Assembly: GCF_019443505.1 (NCBI RefSeq)
Contig: NZ_CP080377.1
Span: 1,116,001-1,180,000, forward strand
Direction of reading: 5' to 3'
DNA from: Janthinobacterium sp. PAMC25594
GTDB taxonomy: Bacteria; Pseudomonadota; Gammaproteobacteria; Burkholderiales; Burkholderiaceae_D
Length of the DNA stretch: 64,000 bases
Numbering within the stretch: position 1 is the first letter of the stretch; each line of letters starts with the position of its first letter. Position numbers and translations under genes: made by a program. Shown here one piece after another: positions 9,345 to 24,519 of the stretch. The notes beneath the pieces were generated by a model, which saw only the letters and a list, made by a program, of their open reading frames with translations, had not been told where the DNA came from and searched no databases.

Positions 9345-9881
9345 TCAATCGTCGTCGTTGGGGTCCAGGTCCGGGAACATGACTTCCGTGTAACCGAACT
9401 GCGTGAAGTCGACGATACGCATCGGATACAGGATACCGTGCAGGTGGTCCACTTCATGCTGCACCACGCGGGCATGGAAACCGTCGCAATCGCGGCTGAT
9501 GGGCTGGCCGAAGTGGTCCACGCCTTCATAGTGCAGCTCGCTCCAGCGCGGCACGCTGCCGCGCAAACCTGGCACGGACAGGCAACCCTCAAAGCCCTCT
9601 TCCTTGCGCTCCGTCAAAGGCGTCAGCACAGGGTTGATCAGCACGGTTTCCGGCACTTGCGGCGCGTCAGGGTAGCGCAGGTTCTGTTTGAAGCCGTAGA
9701 TCACCAGCTGCAGGTTGACGCCGATCTGCGGCGCCGCCAGGCCCGCGCCATTGGCCGCATGCATGGTGTCGAACATGTCGGCGATCAAGGCGTGCAATTC
9801 GGGCGTATCGAATTCGCGCACAGGCTCGGCCATGCGCAGCAGGCGCGGATCGCCCATCTTCAGAATCTCGCGTACGGTCAT
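9345..9881 (-). CDS. def: Peptide deformylase
   Basis: Removes the formyl group from nascent N-terminal methionine; a metal enzyme that acts at the ribosome. The three family motifs are intact: [10 protein letters not shown] (about 45-54), EGCLSVPG (about 95-102, Cys metal ligand) and HEVDHLHG (about 141-148, two His ligands and the catalytic Glu). At 178 residues it has the normal length. Its ATG overlaps the galU stop in an ATGA, so it should be translationally coupled. def is usually next to fmt; here it closes the smc-zipA-ligA-galU series. Confidence 0.97.
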   Translation of the reverse strand: MTVREILKMGDPRLLRMAEPVREFDTPELHALIADMFDTMHAANGAGLAAPQIGVNLQLVIYGFKQNLRYPDAPQVPETVLINPVLTPLTERKEEGFEGCLSVPGLRGSVPRWSELHYEGVDHFGQPISRDCDGFHARVVQHEVDHLHGILYPMRIVDFTQFGYTEVMFPDLDPNDDD

Positions 9882-10771
9882 TTTGCTTCCAGTGTCGATT
9901 GCAGTTGTTGCAGGTACGTACGGAAAGCGGCGCCCGTTTCCGGATGCTTCATGCCCATCGCCGTCGTTGCCTTCAGATAACCCAACTTGGAGCCGCAGTC
10001 ATAGCGCTGCCCCTGATAGCGGTAAGCCAGCACGCGCTCTTCGCGCATCAGGGCGGCAATGCCGTCCGTCAACTGGATTTCGCCGCCGGCACCCGTACCC
10101 AGGTTTTCCAGGTGACCGAAGATGCGGCTGGTCAGCACATAGCGGCCCACCACGGCCAGGGTCGACGGCGCCTCTTCCGGAGCAGGCTTTTCCACGATGG
10201 CCGAGACCACTTCCAGGTCAGGCTGATAATTCTTTGCCGACACGATACCGTACTGCCTGGTTTCCGCGCGCGGCACATCCTGCACCGCCAGCAACGAGCA
10301 ATTTTCATACTGGAAGACATCGGTCATCTGCGCCAGCACGGGGCGCACACCCTCTTCCACGTCCATGAAATCGTCGGCCAGCAAGACGGCAAACGGTTCG
10401 TCGCCGATCACGGGACGGGCACACAGCACGGCATGCCCCAGGCCCAGCGGTGCCGACTGGCGTATATAAATGCAATTGATGTGCTTGGGAATGACGTTTT
10501 GCACCATGTCGAGCAACAGGCGCTTGCCTGCCGCTTCCAGTTCCGACTCCAGCTCATAGGCCGTATCGAAATGGTCTTCGATGGCGCGCTTGTTGCGGCC
10601 CGTGATGAAGATCATTTCCGTGATGCCCGCCGCCACCGCTTCTTCCACTGCGTACTGGATCAATGGCTTGTCGACGATCGGTAACATTTCCTTCGGTTGC
10701 GCTTTGGTCGCAGGCAAGAAACGGCTGCCCAGGCCAGCGACGGGGAAAACTGCTTTTCTGATTTTTTTCAT
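9878..10771 (-). CDS. galU: UTP-glucose-1-phosphate uridylyltransferase
   Basis: Makes UDP-glucose from UTP and glucose-1-phosphate, feeding envelope polysaccharides. The 297-residue product opens with [20 protein letters not shown] (nucleotide-binding loop) and has [33 protein letters not shown] and VEKP, all standard. Spacing is 24 bases after ligA and a 4-base overlap with def, consistent with one operon. Confidence 0.97.
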   Translation of the reverse strand: MKKIRKAVFPVAGLGSRFLPATKAQPKEMLPIVDKPLIQYAVEEAVAAGITEMIFITGRNKRAIEDHFDTAYELESELEAAGKRLLLDMVQNVIPKHINCIYIRQSAPLGLGHAVLCARPVIGDEPFAVLLADDFMDVEEGVRPVLAQMTDVFQYENCSLLAVQDVPRAETRQYGIVSAKNYQPDLEVVSAIVEKPAPEEAPSTLAVVGRYVLTSRIFGHLENLGTGAGGEIQLTDGIAALMREERVLAYRYQGQRYDCGSKLGYLKATTAMGMKHPETGAAFRTYLQQLQSTLEAK

Positions 10772-10795
10772 GGGTCTTCTGTAATATTTTAATGA

Positions 10796-14324
<3,529 letters not shown>

Positions 14325-14328
<4 letters not shown>

Positions 14329-17300
14329 GCTGCTTGTGCCTCGGTTGCAAAATTTGCGGCGGACTCCATGTCCACCGCCACGATGCGCGATACGCCCTGC
14401 TCCTGCATCGTCACACCGATCAATTGATGGGCCATTTCCATCGCAATCTTGTTATGCGAAATGAAAAGGAATTGGGTCTGGTCGGACATGCGCTTGACCA
14501 TGCGGCAGAAGCGTTCCGTGTTCGAATCGTCCAGCGGCGCATCGACTTCGTCGAGCAGGCAGAACGGCGCCGGATTCAGGCGGAACATGGAAAACACCAA
14601 TGCGGTCGCGGTCAGCGCCTTCTCTCCACCCGATAACAGGTGGATGGTGGCATTTTTCTTGCCGGGAGGCTGCGCCATGACTTGTACACCGGAATCGAGA
14701 ATCTCGTCGCCCGTCATGGTCAGCCTGGCTTGCCCCCCGCCGAACAGGATGGGGAACAGCTCGGAAAAGTGATGGTTGACCTTGTCGAACGTGTCTTGCA
14801 GCAAATCGCGCGTTTCCTTGTCGATCTTGTGGATCGCGTCTTGCAGCGTATTGATCGCTTCCGTCAGGTCGGCATTCTGGGCGTCGAGGAAATTCTTGCG
14901 CTCGGATGCCTGCGCCAGCTCGTCCAGCGCGGCCAGGTTGACGGCACCCAGGCCCGTGATGGCATTGGTCAGGCGCGTCACTTCGCCCTGCAAATACGAG
15001 GGACGCATGTCCGGGTGCAATTTTTCCGTCAAGGCCGCCTCATCGGCACCGGATTCCAGCAATTGCTGGGCGAATTGCTCCTGGTTCAGGCGCGCGGCCT
15101 GCTCCTTGAGCTGCATTTCCATGATCTTGTCGCGCTGCGGCTGCAGGCTGCGTTCCGACTGCGTGCGCGCATCTTCGGACAGGCGCAGCTGCTGCGTGAT
15201 CTGGTCCAGTTCATGGCGCGCGTCCGCCAGCGCCCGCTCCTGCGTGGTGCGGCGCTCGAGCAAGTCCTGCAAGCCGTCGGCCGCCGCGCCGCTTTCCAGG
15301 TTGGCCAGTTCCAGTTCACCCGCCTGCAGGCTGGCCGTCACTTGCTGCGCCTGCGTGCTGGCCGTGGCGATGTTGCGGCGCAATTCCTCGATCTTCGCGC
15401 GGTGGGCTTTTTCCGCGTATTCCGTATCCTTGGCGTTTCGCTCCAGGTCGCGCAAGGCTTCGCGCGCTTCGGCCAGGCGCTGTTCCTTCTGCAAGAAATC
15501 CGTATGGCCGTCTTCGTGCGCTTCCTGCAAGTTGCCCAGTTCCATGTCCAGCTGTTCGAATTTCTCTTCCGATTCCAGCTTGGTCTGCATTTGCTCCGCT
15601 TCCTGCGCGGCGATTTCGGCGAGATCGGCACCGATCTGCGTGCTGCGCTGGTTGAAACGCGCTTCCACTTCCGACAATTTGACGACGTCCAGTTGCAAAG
15701 TATGCACGGACGACGTCAGTTGCTGTATGCGCAAGCGCAAATCGGACAGGTTGCGCGTCAAGGTTGCCACGGCCGCATCGGCCCGCACGGAACGGGCGCG
15801 CGCCTCTTCGGCCAGCAATTGCTGGGCACGCAACTGTTTGCCGATATTCTCGATTTCCTGCTGACGCCCCAGCATGCCTTCCTGCTCCGAATCGGCCGCA
15901 TAGAAGCGCACGCTGGACGCCGTGACCACGTGCCCAAGCCGCGTGACGAAATAGCCGCCCGGCGGCAATTTACCGCGCTCGGCCAGCGCCTCGGCCGCGT
16001 CTTCGACGGCGTAGGCGTTGTACAGCCAGTCCTGCAGCAAGCCGCGCAAGCCCGGATCGTTGAGTTTCAACAAATTCAAAAACGGTTTCAGGCCTGGTAC
16101 GTCCGGCATCGGCAGCGGTGCCACCGTGGATGGCGCGTACAGGGCCAGCTTGGCGGGCGGCGCGTCGGCAAAGAAAGCCTTGGCCCAGTCGATATTCGAC
16201 AATTGCAGGGCCGACGTGCGCTCGCGCAAGATCGATTCCATGGCCGCTTCCCAGCCCGCCTCGATCTGCAGCTTTTGCCACAGGCGCGGCAAGGTGTCGA
16301 GCTCATGCTTTTTCAGCCACGGCTGGACCTTGCCCTGGGTTTGCACCCGTTCCTGCAATTGTTTCAAAGCGGAAAGACGCGCTTCCAGCTGGGCATTCGC
16401 GGCCGTCTCGGCATTGACTTGCGCCTGCGCCTCGGCACGTTCCTGTTCCAGCTTGGGCTGCTGCTCCAGCGCTTCTTCCAGGTAGAAACCCTGCTCTTCC
16501 AGCGTCTGCTGCTTTTCTTCCAGCTGCAGTTTCAGGTTTTCCAGGTGGCTGCTGTCGGGCAAACTGAGGCTGTTCTTTTCCTGCTGCAGGCGCTCGCGGC
16601 GCGTCAACAGGCTGGCCAGGATGTTCGAGGCGTTGCGCTGGTGCGCCGATTCCAGTTCCAGCTGCTGCTGGGCCTGCATGATGCGCGCGCGCGATTCCGT
16701 GCTCTTGTTTTGCGCGGCGCGCCAGGCGGCGTCCAGCTCGGGCAATTGCTCGCCCTTCTGCTCGGCCATCATTTGCGATTGCTCCACCTTGGCAGCCAGC
16801 TCTTCGAGGTGGAATTCCGCCTCTTCGATCTGTTCCTGGTATTCGCCGCCCTGGCTGGTCCACTGGTCGCGCTGGGCCGTCAGGGTGGCCAGCTGGGCCT
16901 GCAGGCGGGCGCGCGATTCGATGACGAACTTGATCTGCGCTTCCAGGCTGCCGATTTCCGCATTCGTCTGGTACAGATGGCCTTGCGCCGTATGCAAGCG
17001 GTCGCCCACGGCAAAATGCGCCTGGCGCATCTGTTCCAGCGTCAATTCCACATTGCGCAGCTTGGCCGTCTGTTCTTCCAGGTCCGTCTGCGCCTGTTCC
17101 ACTTCGCGGAAATAGCGCGTCTGCTCGTTGTGCGCCTCGTTCTTGCGCAGCAGCCACAGCAATTTCTGCTTTTCTTCCTGGTCCGCCTGCAAGGCGTGGA
17201 AACGGGTGGCCACGGCCGCCTGCGCTTCCAGCTTTTCCAGGTTGGCATTGAGTTCGCGCAAGATGTCTTCCACGCGCAGCAAGTTTTCGCGCGTATCCTG

Positions 17301-17852
17301 CAAGCGGTTTTCCGTCTCGCGCCGGCGTTCCTTGTATTTGGAGACACCGGCCGCTTCTTCCAGGAACACGCGCAGCTCTTCCGGGCGCGATTCGATGATG
17401 CGCGAAATCATGCCCTGGCCGATGATGGCGTAGGCGCGCGGGCCGAGGCCCGTGCCGAGGAAGATATCCTGGATGTCGCGCCGGCGCACAGGCTGGCCAT
17501 TGATGTAATAGGTGGACGTGCCGTCGCGCGTCAGGGTGCGCTTGACGGCGATCTCGGCGTACTGGCCCCACTGGCCGGACGCCTTGCCATCGTTGTTGTC
17601 GAACACCAGTTCCACGGAAGCGCGCCCAGCCGGCTTGCGGTGGGTGGAACCGTTGAAGATGACGTCCTGCATCGATTCGCCGCGCAATTCCGACGCTTTC
17701 GATTCGCCCAGCACCCAGCGCACGGCATCGATGATGTTCGACTTGCCGCAGCCATTCGGCCCAACCACGCCCACGAGCTGGCCTGGCACCTGGAAATTGG
17801 TGGGATCGACGAAAGACTTAAATCCCGACAACTTGATGGAAGAGAGACGCAC
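14325..17852 (-). CDS. smc: Chromosome segregation protein SMC
   Basis: ATPase of the condensin complex (with ScpA and ScpB) that compacts and separates chromosomes. The 1175-residue product has an N-terminal Walker A loop GPNGCGKSN (31-39). Two coiled coils (about 170-500 and 670-1010) flank a hinge at about 515-650. The C-terminal half-site carries the signature LLSGGEKALTATALVFSM (near 1071) and Walker B with FCLLDEVDAPLDDSN. All catalytic parts are present. It is the first gene of the smc-zipA-ligA-galU-def run. Confidence 0.97.
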
Positions 17853-18033
17853 GTGTTTTAGAGTTCCTGGCCTATGCTGGCGGTTGAGATCGGCGAACCC
17901 GGTTCATATTCAGTTCAGATGCACCATTGCGACGGCAGTCTGGCCGCTCACCGCAAAAAAGTGGTTCATCATACCATTTCCTGATGCTTTTCTGGCCAAA
18001 AAACAGCGGCATCCAGCGCCGGCCGGCACGAGC

Positions 18034-18669
18034 TCAAGGGGCTGGGCGGCCATCTTGCGCCAGTTTCCAGTCTTCACGGGAAAAAACGCGATCATGGCCG
18101 GACAGCACCATGGCCAGTTTTTGCAGCCACTGCTCGGTCGGCATGGGCTCGGCCTTGAAGCTCAGCGCCACCATCAGCACCAGGCTGGCCAGCGCCAGCG
18201 CATGGCTGACGGCAAAATTCACGGCGCCGCGGGCATTCCACATGAAGCCCAGCGCCAGCGCCAGGCCCAGCACGCAGCCGCTGACCGATTCCGACACGCT
18301 GTGCGCATGCACGACGACGCGCGAAATGGCCACCAGCACGGCAAACGCCACGCCGACGAGCACGCCGGCATGGCGCCGGCGCGGTTCGGCGCGCTGCAGC
18401 AGCACATACATCAGCACAGGAAACACGGCGCCGGCGCGCATGGCGTGGCCGCTGAAGCCGGTAAAATCGAGCGCGCTGCTGCCCACACCCCAGCTCATGA
18501 AGGCCAGCTTCGACAGCACCACGAGGGCCAGGCCACCGCCGTACCACAGGCTCCAGCTGAGCACCAGGCGCCACTGCCGCGAGACGAGCAGCCACAGGGC
18601 AATCGCCACGCCAGCCGGCCCCATGACGGACATGTCGGCCGCAAAAGAAATTCCATTCCACCAAGTCAT
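18034..18669 (-). CDS. PAP2-like membrane phosphatase, divergent
   Basis: A 211-residue integral membrane protein with about five or six hydrophobic segments. It carries FSGHAMRA and SRVVVHAHSVSE, which match motifs 2 and 3 of PAP2 lipid phosphatases (SGH; SRx5Hx3D). The last Asp is replaced by Glu and the first motif (Kx6RP) is not obvious, so activity is uncertain. The ATG at 18669 was chosen because GCAGGCACG precedes it; a GTG at 18702 is possible. It is downstream of the ClpP-like gene on the same strand. Confidence 0.65.
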   Translation of the reverse strand: MTWWNGISFAADMSVMGPAGVAIALWLLVSRQWRLVLSWSLWYGGGLALVVLSKLAFMSWGVGSSALDFTGFSGHAMRAGAVFPVLMYVLLQRAEPRRRHAGVLVGVAFAVLVAISRVVVHAHSVSESVSGCVLGLALALGFMWNARGAVNFAVSHALALASLVLMVALSFKAEPMPTEQWLQKLAMVLSGHDRVFSREDWKLAQDGRPAP

Positions 18670-18801
18670 CGTGCCTGCGCTTATTTCATGATCAGCGTGC
18701 ACTATGCCACGACTCGGCCCTGTTCCGCGCGGCTTTTGCTGTGCCGCAGCAAAGAATTACATTCGATTACAAAATTTCCGCCGGCCATCGCCGGGCGCGC
18801 G

Positions 18802-19374
18802 TCAGATATTCGTCAGGCGCTTGCCCCTGGGCGGCGCAAAGTCGCGGATCGATTCGACCATGCCCACTTCCAGCGCCTGGTCGGCCGTCAGGTGCAGGTC
18901 GGAATACGCATGCACCTGCCACTGCTCTTCCGTCAGGTTGACCTGGCCGCGCAGGATGCGCTCGGTACGCATGTCGTCGGCGCGCAAGCCCTCGACGATG
19001 ATGCTGAGCGCATCGGGCCGCGAACCGGGCGAGGCGGTCGCATGCGATTTGTGCACCATGAAGCGGGCCGTGTCGCTGGCATGGCGATGCCGCCCCGACA
19101 GAAACAAGGTGACGGCGATCGACGCCACGGCGCCTGCGTTGTAGGTAATGATGTCGAACGGCAACTTGCTGAGGAAGTTGTACAGGCAAATGCCATCGCT
19201 GACATAGCCGCCGTTCGACTGGATCAGGATGTGCGCGGTGGTGAGCTTGTCTTCCGTGATGTCGGCCACGGCGTTGAAGACGCGCCGCACCATGTCACTG
19301 TTGACGTCGCCCGAGAGGGTAAAGTAACCGTGCTGCTCGGTGTTGTTTTGCGTCTCGCTTTGTGTAGTGTTCAT
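18802..19374 (-). CDS. ClpP-like serine protease, stand-alone
   Basis: A 190-residue protein of the ClpP/crotonase fold. ILIQSNGGYVSDG corresponds to the ClpP N-terminal strand-turn. AGAVASIAVTLFLSG holds the likely nucleophile S85, and RFMVHKSH the likely catalytic H108, with the usual ClpP spacing of about 23. It is shorter and more divergent than housekeeping ClpP and has no clpX or tig beside it, so its partner ATPase or substrates are unknown. The start at 19374 was chosen from family alignment; an upstream in-frame extension looks like non-coding sequence. It is divergent from the gcv operon. Confidence 0.8.
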   Translation of the reverse strand: MNTTQSETQNNTEQHGYFTLSGDVNSDMVRRVFNAVADITEDKLTTAHILIQSNGGYVSDGICLYNFLSKLPFDIITYNAGAVASIAVTLFLSGRHRHASDTARFMVHKSHATASPGSRPDALSIIVEGLRADDMRTERILRGQVNLTEEQWQVHAYSDLHLTADQALEVGMVESIRDFAPPRGKRLTNI

Positions 19375-19511
19375 GGCAGGCACCCGCAAGAAAGCCAGAA
19401 TTTCATCATAGCGCATTCGCGCGCGGCCGGGCGCCCTTTTGCAGTGGATCAGCCCCCTGCCCAGCCCCGCAAATCGGGGGTTTTGCGGCAATTTGGCAAC
19501 GTCTTTACAGA

Positions 19512-19540
19512 TTGACAGAAACACCCCGCTGGCATATATT
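19512..19540 (+). promoter_or_regulatory. Sigma70 promoter of the gcvTHP operon
   Basis: TTGACA (19512-19517), a 17-base spacer and TATATT (19535-19540). The predicted transcript start near 19547 falls right at the beginning of the glycine riboswitch. Confidence 0.8.
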
Positions 19541-19549
19541 CCTTCCACT

Positions 19550-19758
19550 TGATCGGGAGAGGGCAACCCAGCGTTGCCGCCGAAGGGGCACTACCCAAAA
19601 ACTCTCAGGCAAAAGGACCGATCAGGCGGACTGAAGCTGTTGCTTTGGCGACACTACAGCTCAACTCTGGAGAGCGGCCGCGGCTATTGCCGGCGGCCCA
19701 CCGAAGGGGCGCACGGGGCAAGCCCCCGTAATCTCTCAGGTACAAAGGACAGGGGGGT
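19550..19758 (+). ncRNA. Tandem glycine riboswitch (gcvT element)
   Basis: Two glycine aptamers in the gcvT leader. Aptamer 1 (19550-19624) has a P1 helix TGATCGG / CCGATCA, the GGGAGAG strand, CCGAAGGGGC and the conserved ACTCTCAGGCAAAAGGAC. Aptamer 2 (about 19660-19758) repeats CTGGAGAG, ACCGAAGGGGCGCACGGGGC and ATCTCTCAGGTACAAAGGAC. The two are joined by a short linker. In this class glycine binding normally turns on expression of the cleavage enzymes. It ends about 80 bases before the gcvT ATG. Confidence 0.95.
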
Positions 19759-19837
19759 CAGTGATCACGATGGAAAGCCGTTTTTGGCTGTTCTGTGTTC
19801 TGTTAACTTCCCCCTTTACCTTCGTCCCGAGGAATCC

Positions 19838-20959
19838 ATGACGCTCAAAGCGACCCCACTCAACAACGCCCACCGTGCCCTCGGCGCCCGCATGGTCGAT
19901 TTCGGCGGCTGGGACATGCCCGTCAACTACGGCTCGCAAATCGAAGAACACAACGCCGTGCGCGGCGACGCCGGCATGTTCGACGTGTCGCATATGTGCG
20001 TGGTCGATATCGAAGGCCCGAATGTGCGCGCCTTTTTGCGCGGCTTGCTGGCCAATAACGTCGACAAGCTGCAAGTGTCGGGCAAGGCGCTGTACTCGTG
20101 CATGTTGAATGCCGAAGGTACCGTCATCGATGACCTGATCGTCTACTTCTTCAATGAAAACTGGTTCCGCCTCGTCGTCAACGCGGGCACGGCGGAAAAA
20201 GACGTGGCCTGGATGCAGCAGCAAAACACCGCCACCAACAGCGGCCTGACGATTACCGAACGCCGCAATGCCAACGATCCGATGGCCCTGGTGGCCGTGC
20301 AAGGCCCGAACGCGCGCGCCAAGGTGTGGCAAGTGCTGCCGGAAACGCAAGCCGCGTCCGAAGCCATCAAGCCGTTCAACGTCGTCATCGTCAAGGACAC
20401 CGCGTTCGGCGAAGTCATGCTGGCGCGCACCGGCTACACGGGCGAAGACGGCTTTGAAATCGGCGTATCGGCCACCCAGGTGGAAGCGCTGTGGAACGCC
20501 CTGATCGCCGCCGGCGTCAAGCCGGCCGGCCTCGGTGCGCGCGACACCCTGCGCCTGGAAGCGGGCATGAACTTGTACGGCCAGGACATGGACGAAAGCG
20601 TCAACCCGCTCGACGCGGGCCTGGCGTGGACCATCGACCTGGTCAGCGAGCGTGACTTCATCGGCAAGGCCGCCCTGCTGGCCAAGGGCCAGAATGCGCA
20701 ATTCGTCGGTCTGATCCTGCGCGAAAAAGGCGGCGTGCTGCGCGCCCATCAAAAAGTCATCATCGCCGGTAACGAGCAAACGGGCGAAATCACCAGCGGC
20801 ACCTTCAGCCCCACCATGCAGGAAGCGATCGCCCTGGCGCGCGTACCCAACGGCGTAGCTGTAGGCGACACCGTGCACGTGGAAATCCGCGGCAAGCAAC
20901 TGGCCGCCTCCGTCGTCAAGCTGCCTTTCGTGCGTAACGGTAAAATCCTGGTTGCGTAA
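19838..20959 (+). CDS. gcvT: Glycine cleavage system T protein (aminomethyltransferase)
   Basis: Takes the aminomethyl group from the H-protein lipoyl arm, releases ammonia and makes methylene-tetrahydrofolate. The 373-residue product has the N-terminal [20 protein letters not shown], the folate-site Asp region [19 protein letters not shown], and [16 protein letters not shown]. The ATG at 19838 follows GAGGAATCC, a good ribosome site; longer readings run back into the riboswitch. First of gcvT-gcvH-gcvP, and controlled by the glycine riboswitch. Confidence 0.98.
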   Translation: MTLKATPLNNAHRALGARMVDFGGWDMPVNYGSQIEEHNAVRGDAGMFDVSHMCVVDIEGPNVRAFLRGLLANNVDKLQVSGKALYSCMLNAEGTVIDDLIVYFFNENWFRLVVNAGTAEKDVAWMQQQNTATNSGLTITERRNANDPMALVAVQGPNARAKVWQVLPETQAASEAIKPFNVVIVKDTAFGEVMLARTGYTGEDGFEIGVSATQVEALWNALIAAGVKPAGLGARDTLRLEAGMNLYGQDMDESVNPLDAGLAWTIDLVSERDFIGKAALLAKGQNAQFVGLILREKGGVLRAHQKVIIAGNEQTGEITSGTFSPTMQEAIALARVPNGVAVGDTVHVEIRGKQLAASVVKLPFVRNGKILVA

Positions 20960-21039
20960 GCGATTAGCGATAGAGAGCCACCGCCCGCAAGACCGAATAA
21001 ACATAATCAATAACGAACACTTACCATCTGGAGCCACAC

Positions 21040-21420
21040 ATGAACATTCCTGCAGACCTGAAGTACACCGCCTCCCACGAATGGGTACGCCTTGAAGGCG
21101 ACGGCACCGTCACCGTCGGCATCACCGAGTACGCGCAGGACGCCCTGGGCGACATCGTCTTCGTCGAACTGCCAACCGTGGGCAACACCTATGGCGCCGG
21201 CGACGACGCCGCCGTGGTGGAATCGGTCAAGGCTGCGAGCGACATCTACGCGCCGATCGCCGGCGAAGTCGTGGCCGTCAACGACGACGTGGTCAACTCG
21301 CCCGAGTCGATCAACGCCGACGCCTACGCCAACTGGCTGTTCAAGATCAAGCCAGCCGACGTGTCGGCCCTGGACGGCTTGCTCGACGCCGCCGCCTATG
21401 GCGCCACCACCAGCGCCTGA
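21040..21420 (+). CDS. gcvH: Glycine cleavage system H protein
   Basis: Small lipoyl carrier that shuttles the aminomethyl group between P, T and L proteins. At 126 residues it has the normal length. The lipoylated lysine is K64 in [14 protein letters not shown], and the opening [20 protein letters not shown] is typical. A CTGGAG precedes the ATG. It is 80 bases after gcvT and 112 before gcvP. Confidence 0.98.
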   Translation: MNIPADLKYTASHEWVRLEGDGTVTVGITEYAQDALGDIVFVELPTVGNTYGAGDDAAVVESVKAASDIYAPIAGEVVAVNDDVVNSPESINADAYANWLFKIKPADVSALDGLLDAAAYGATTSA

Positions 21421-21532
21421 TCGCGTCTGACTCACGGGCCGCCATTGCGGCCCGTTTGCTTTGGTTGCAATAAATTACAGCAGCGCCCGCGCGCCGCCTC
21501 CCGGTTTTTCAGTCTTTTTTGGCCTCTATATC

Positions 21533-24439
21533 ATGACCCGCACCAGCCTGACCCAACTCGAAGCACGCGATGCCTTCATCGCCCGCCACATCGGCCCTTC
21601 CGCCACCGAACAGCAAGCCATGCTGGCGACCCTCGGCTATCCATCGCGCGCCGCGCTGATCGATGCCCTGGTACCGGCCAACATCCGCAACAAGGGCGCC
21701 CTGCCCCTGGGCGCGTATTCGCAGCCGATGCCGGAACAGGAAGCCTTGTCGCGCCTGAAAGCCATCGCCGGCAAGAACCAGGTGTTGAAATCGCTGATCG
21801 GCCAGGGCTATTACAACACCTTTACGCCTGGCGTCGTGCTGCGCAACATCTTTGAAAACCCGGCCTGGTACACGGCCTACACGCCTTACCAGCCGGAGAT
21901 TTCGCAAGGCCGCCTGGAAGCGATTTTGAACTTCCAGCAAGTGATCACGGACCTCACCGGCATGGGCATCTCGAACGCCTCGATGCTGGATGAAGGCACG
22001 GCCGCCGCCGAAGCGATGACCCTGATCCAGCGCGTGGGCAAATCGAAATCGAACGTGCTGTACGTCGCCAATGACGTGCTGCCGCAAACGCTGGAAGTGG
22101 TGCAGACGCGCGCCCAGCCGATCGGCATCGAGGTGCGTACGTTTGATCCGGCTGAAATCGAGTCGCTCGACGCCTGCTTCGGCGTGCTGCTGCAATACCC
22201 TGGCGTGAACGGCGTCGTGCGCGACTACCGCGCCGGCGTGGAAAAATTGCACGCGAATGGCGCCATGGTCATCGTCGCGGCCGACCTGCTGGCCCTGACC
22301 ATGCTCACGCCGCCTGGCGAATGGGGCGCCGACGTCGTCGTCGGCAACAGTCAGCGCTTCGGCGTGCCGCTCGGTTTCGGCGGCCCGCACGCGGGCTACC
22401 TGTCCACGCGCGATGAATTCAAGCGCAATATGTCGGGCCGCCTGGTGGGCGTGACCGTCGATGCGCAAGGCAACAAGGCGTACCGTTTGGCCCTGCAAAC
22501 GCGCGAACAGCACATCCGCCGCGAAAAAGCGACTTCGAACATCTGCACGGCGCAAGTGCTGCTGGCCGTGATGGCCTCGATGTACGCCGTCTACCACGGC
22601 CCTGCCGGCCTGCTGCAGATCGCCCAGCGCGTGCACCGTTTCACGGGCGTGCTGGCGGCCAACCTGAAGACGCTTGGCTATGGCGTCGTCAACGCGAGCT
22701 ACTTCGACACCCTGACCATCCATGTCGCCGATGCGGCGCAACTGCACGCGACGGCCATGCACCACGGCGTCAACCTGCGCAAGATCGACAACACCCATGT
22801 GGGCGTGTCGCTCGATGAAACCACCACGCGCGACGATATCGCGCTGCTGTGGAAGGTGTTCGCACACGGCCTGGCCAACGCGCCTGCCGCGCCGGACCTG
22901 GACGCCGTTGAAGCGGCTGTGACCAGCGCGCTGCCGGCCAAGCTGGCACGCGAGAGCGCCTACCTGACGCACCCCGTCTTCAACAGCTACCATTCGGAAC
23001 ACGAAATGCTGCGCTACCTGCGCAGCCTGGCCGACAAGGACCTGGCGCTGGACCGCACCATGATCCCGCTCGGCTCGTGCACCATGAAGCTGAACGCGAC
23101 GAGCGAAATGATCCCTGTCACCTGGCCAGAATTCTCGAACATCCACCCGTTCGCGCCAGACGCGCAAACGGTGGGCTACCGCGAAATGATCGCGCAGCTG
23201 GAAGAAATGCTGTGCGCATTGACGGGCTACGCGGCCGTCTCGCTGCAGCCGAACGCCGGCTCGCAGGGCGAATACGCGGGTCTGCTGGTGATCAAGGCGT
23301 ATCACGAATCGCGCGGCGAAGGCCACCGCAACATCTGCCTGATCCCATCTTCGGCGCACGGCACCAACCCGGCATCGGCCAACATGGTCGGCATGCAGGT
23401 GGTCGTCACCAGCTGCGACGCCAACGGCAACGTGGACCTGGCCGACCTGAAAGCGAAAGCGGAAAAGCACAGCGCCAACCTGGCTTGCGTGATGGTCACC
23501 TACCCGTCCACCCACGGCGTGTTTGAGGAAGGCATCCAGGAACTGTGCGAGATCATCCATTCGCACGGCGGCCAGGTCTACATCGACGGCGCCAACATGA
23601 ACGCGCTGGTCGGCGTGGCCGCTCCCGGCTCGTTCGGTGGCGACGTATCGCACCTGAACCTGCACAAGACCTTCTGCATTCCGCACGGCGGTGGCGGACC
23701 AGGCGTCGGCCCGATCGGCGTGGGCGCCCACCTGGCGAAATTCCTGCCGAACCAGCGTTCTACCGGCTACCGGCGCGACGTAGCCGATGCGGGTATAGGC
23801 GCCGTCAGCGCCGCGCCATTCGGCTCGGCCAGCATCCTGCCGATTTCGTGGATGTATATCGCCATGATGGGCGCAGAGGGATTAACCGCAGCCACCGAGA
23901 CGGCGATCCTGGCGGCGAACTACATCGCGCGCCGCCTGGCGCCGCACTACCCGGTGCTGTACTCGGGCCACGACGGCCTGGTCGCGCACGAGTGCATCCT
24001 CGACCTGCGCCCGATCACGGACGCCACCGGCATCAGCAACGAAGACGTGGCCAAGCGTTTGATGGACTTCGGCTTCCATGCACCGACCATGAGCTTCCCG
24101 GTGCCGGGCACCTTGATGATCGAGCCGACGGAAAGCGAATCGAAAGTGGAAATCGACCGCTTCATCGACGCCATGATCGCCATCCGCGCAGAAATCGCCA
24201 AGGTCGCCAGCGGCGAATTCGACCACGACGACAACCCGTTGAAAAACGCGCCGCATACGGCACAAGTCTTGATGTCGGACAACTGGGAACGCAAGTACAG
24301 CCGTGAAATCGCGGCCTACCCCGTCGCTTCCCTGCGCCAGCGCAAATACTGGCCACCGGTCGGCCGCGCCGACAACGTGTACGGCGACCGCAACCTGTTC
24401 TGCGGTTGCGCCCCGATCAGCTCGTACGAGGAAGAGTAA
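21533..24439 (+). CDS. gcvP: Glycine dehydrogenase (decarboxylating), P protein
   Basis: PLP enzyme that decarboxylates glycine and passes the aminomethyl group to GcvH. The 968-residue single-chain form carries two homologous halves. The PLP lysine is K712 in [17 protein letters not shown], and the glycine-rich loop follows directly. The N-terminus [17 protein letters not shown] is typical. The start at 21533 was chosen because upstream residues in the frame have no family match; the ribosome site is weak, which suggests coupling to gcvH. A terminator lies about 50 bases after the stop. Confidence 0.98.
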   Translation: MTRTSLTQLEARDAFIARHIGPSATEQQAMLATLGYPSRAALIDALVPANIRNKGALPLGAYSQPMPEQEALSRLKAIAGKNQVLKSLIGQGYYNTFTPGVVLRNIFENPAWYTAYTPYQPEISQGRLEAILNFQQVITDLTGMGISNASMLDEGTAAAEAMTLIQRVGKSKSNVLYVANDVLPQTLEVVQTRAQPIGIEVRTFDPAEIESLDACFGVLLQYPGVNGVVRDYRAGVEKLHANGAMVIVAADLLALTMLTPPGEWGADVVVGNSQRFGVPLGFGGPHAGYLSTRDEFKRNMSGRLVGVTVDAQGNKAYRLALQTREQHIRREKATSNICTAQVLLAVMASMYAVYHGPAGLLQIAQRVHRFTGVLAANLKTLGYGVVNASYFDTLTIHVADAAQLHATAMHHGVNLRKIDNTHVGVSLDETTTRDDIALLWKVFAHGLANAPAAPDLDAVEAAVTSALPAKLARESAYLTHPVFNSYHSEHEMLRYLRSLADKDLALDRTMIPLGSCTMKLNATSEMIPVTWPEFSNIHPFAPDAQTVGYREMIAQLEEMLCALTGYAAVSLQPNAGSQGEYAGLLVIKAYHESRGEGHRNICLIPSSAHGTNPASANMVGMQVVVTSCDANGNVDLADLKAKAEKHSANLACVMVTYPSTHGVFEEGIQELCEIIHSHGGQVYIDGANMNALVGVAAPGSFGGDVSHLNLHKTFCIPHGGGGPGVGPIGVGAHLAKFLPNQRSTGYRRDVADAGIGAVSAAPFGSASILPISWMYIAMMGAEGLTAATETAILAANYIARRLAPHYPVLYSGHDGLVAHECILDLRPITDATGISNEDVAKRLMDFGFHAPTMSFPVPGTLMIEPTESESKVEIDRFIDAMIAIRAEIAKVASGEFDHDDNPLKNAPHTAQVLMSDNWERKYSREIAAYPVASLRQRKYWPPVGRADNVYGDRNLFCGCAPISSYEEE

Positions 24440-24490
24440 GCAAGAGTAAGCGCCGGGCTCCCGCTTCAGCGGGCGTAGCGACGACAAGAA

Positions 24491-24517
24491 GGCAGGCCAC
24501 GCGGCCTGCTTTTTTTA
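24491..24517 (+). terminator. Rho-independent terminator of gcvTHP
   Basis: A perfect 7-bp stem GCAGGCC / GGCCTGC with loop ACGC is followed by eight T residues. Confidence 0.9.
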
Positions 24518-24519
24518 TC

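Noticed and set aside
14640-17861. A 1073-codon open frame on the plus strand opposite smc
   Set aside because: Antisense shadow of smc with repetitive Phe/Arg/Gln/Leu composition; smc itself has complete motifs.
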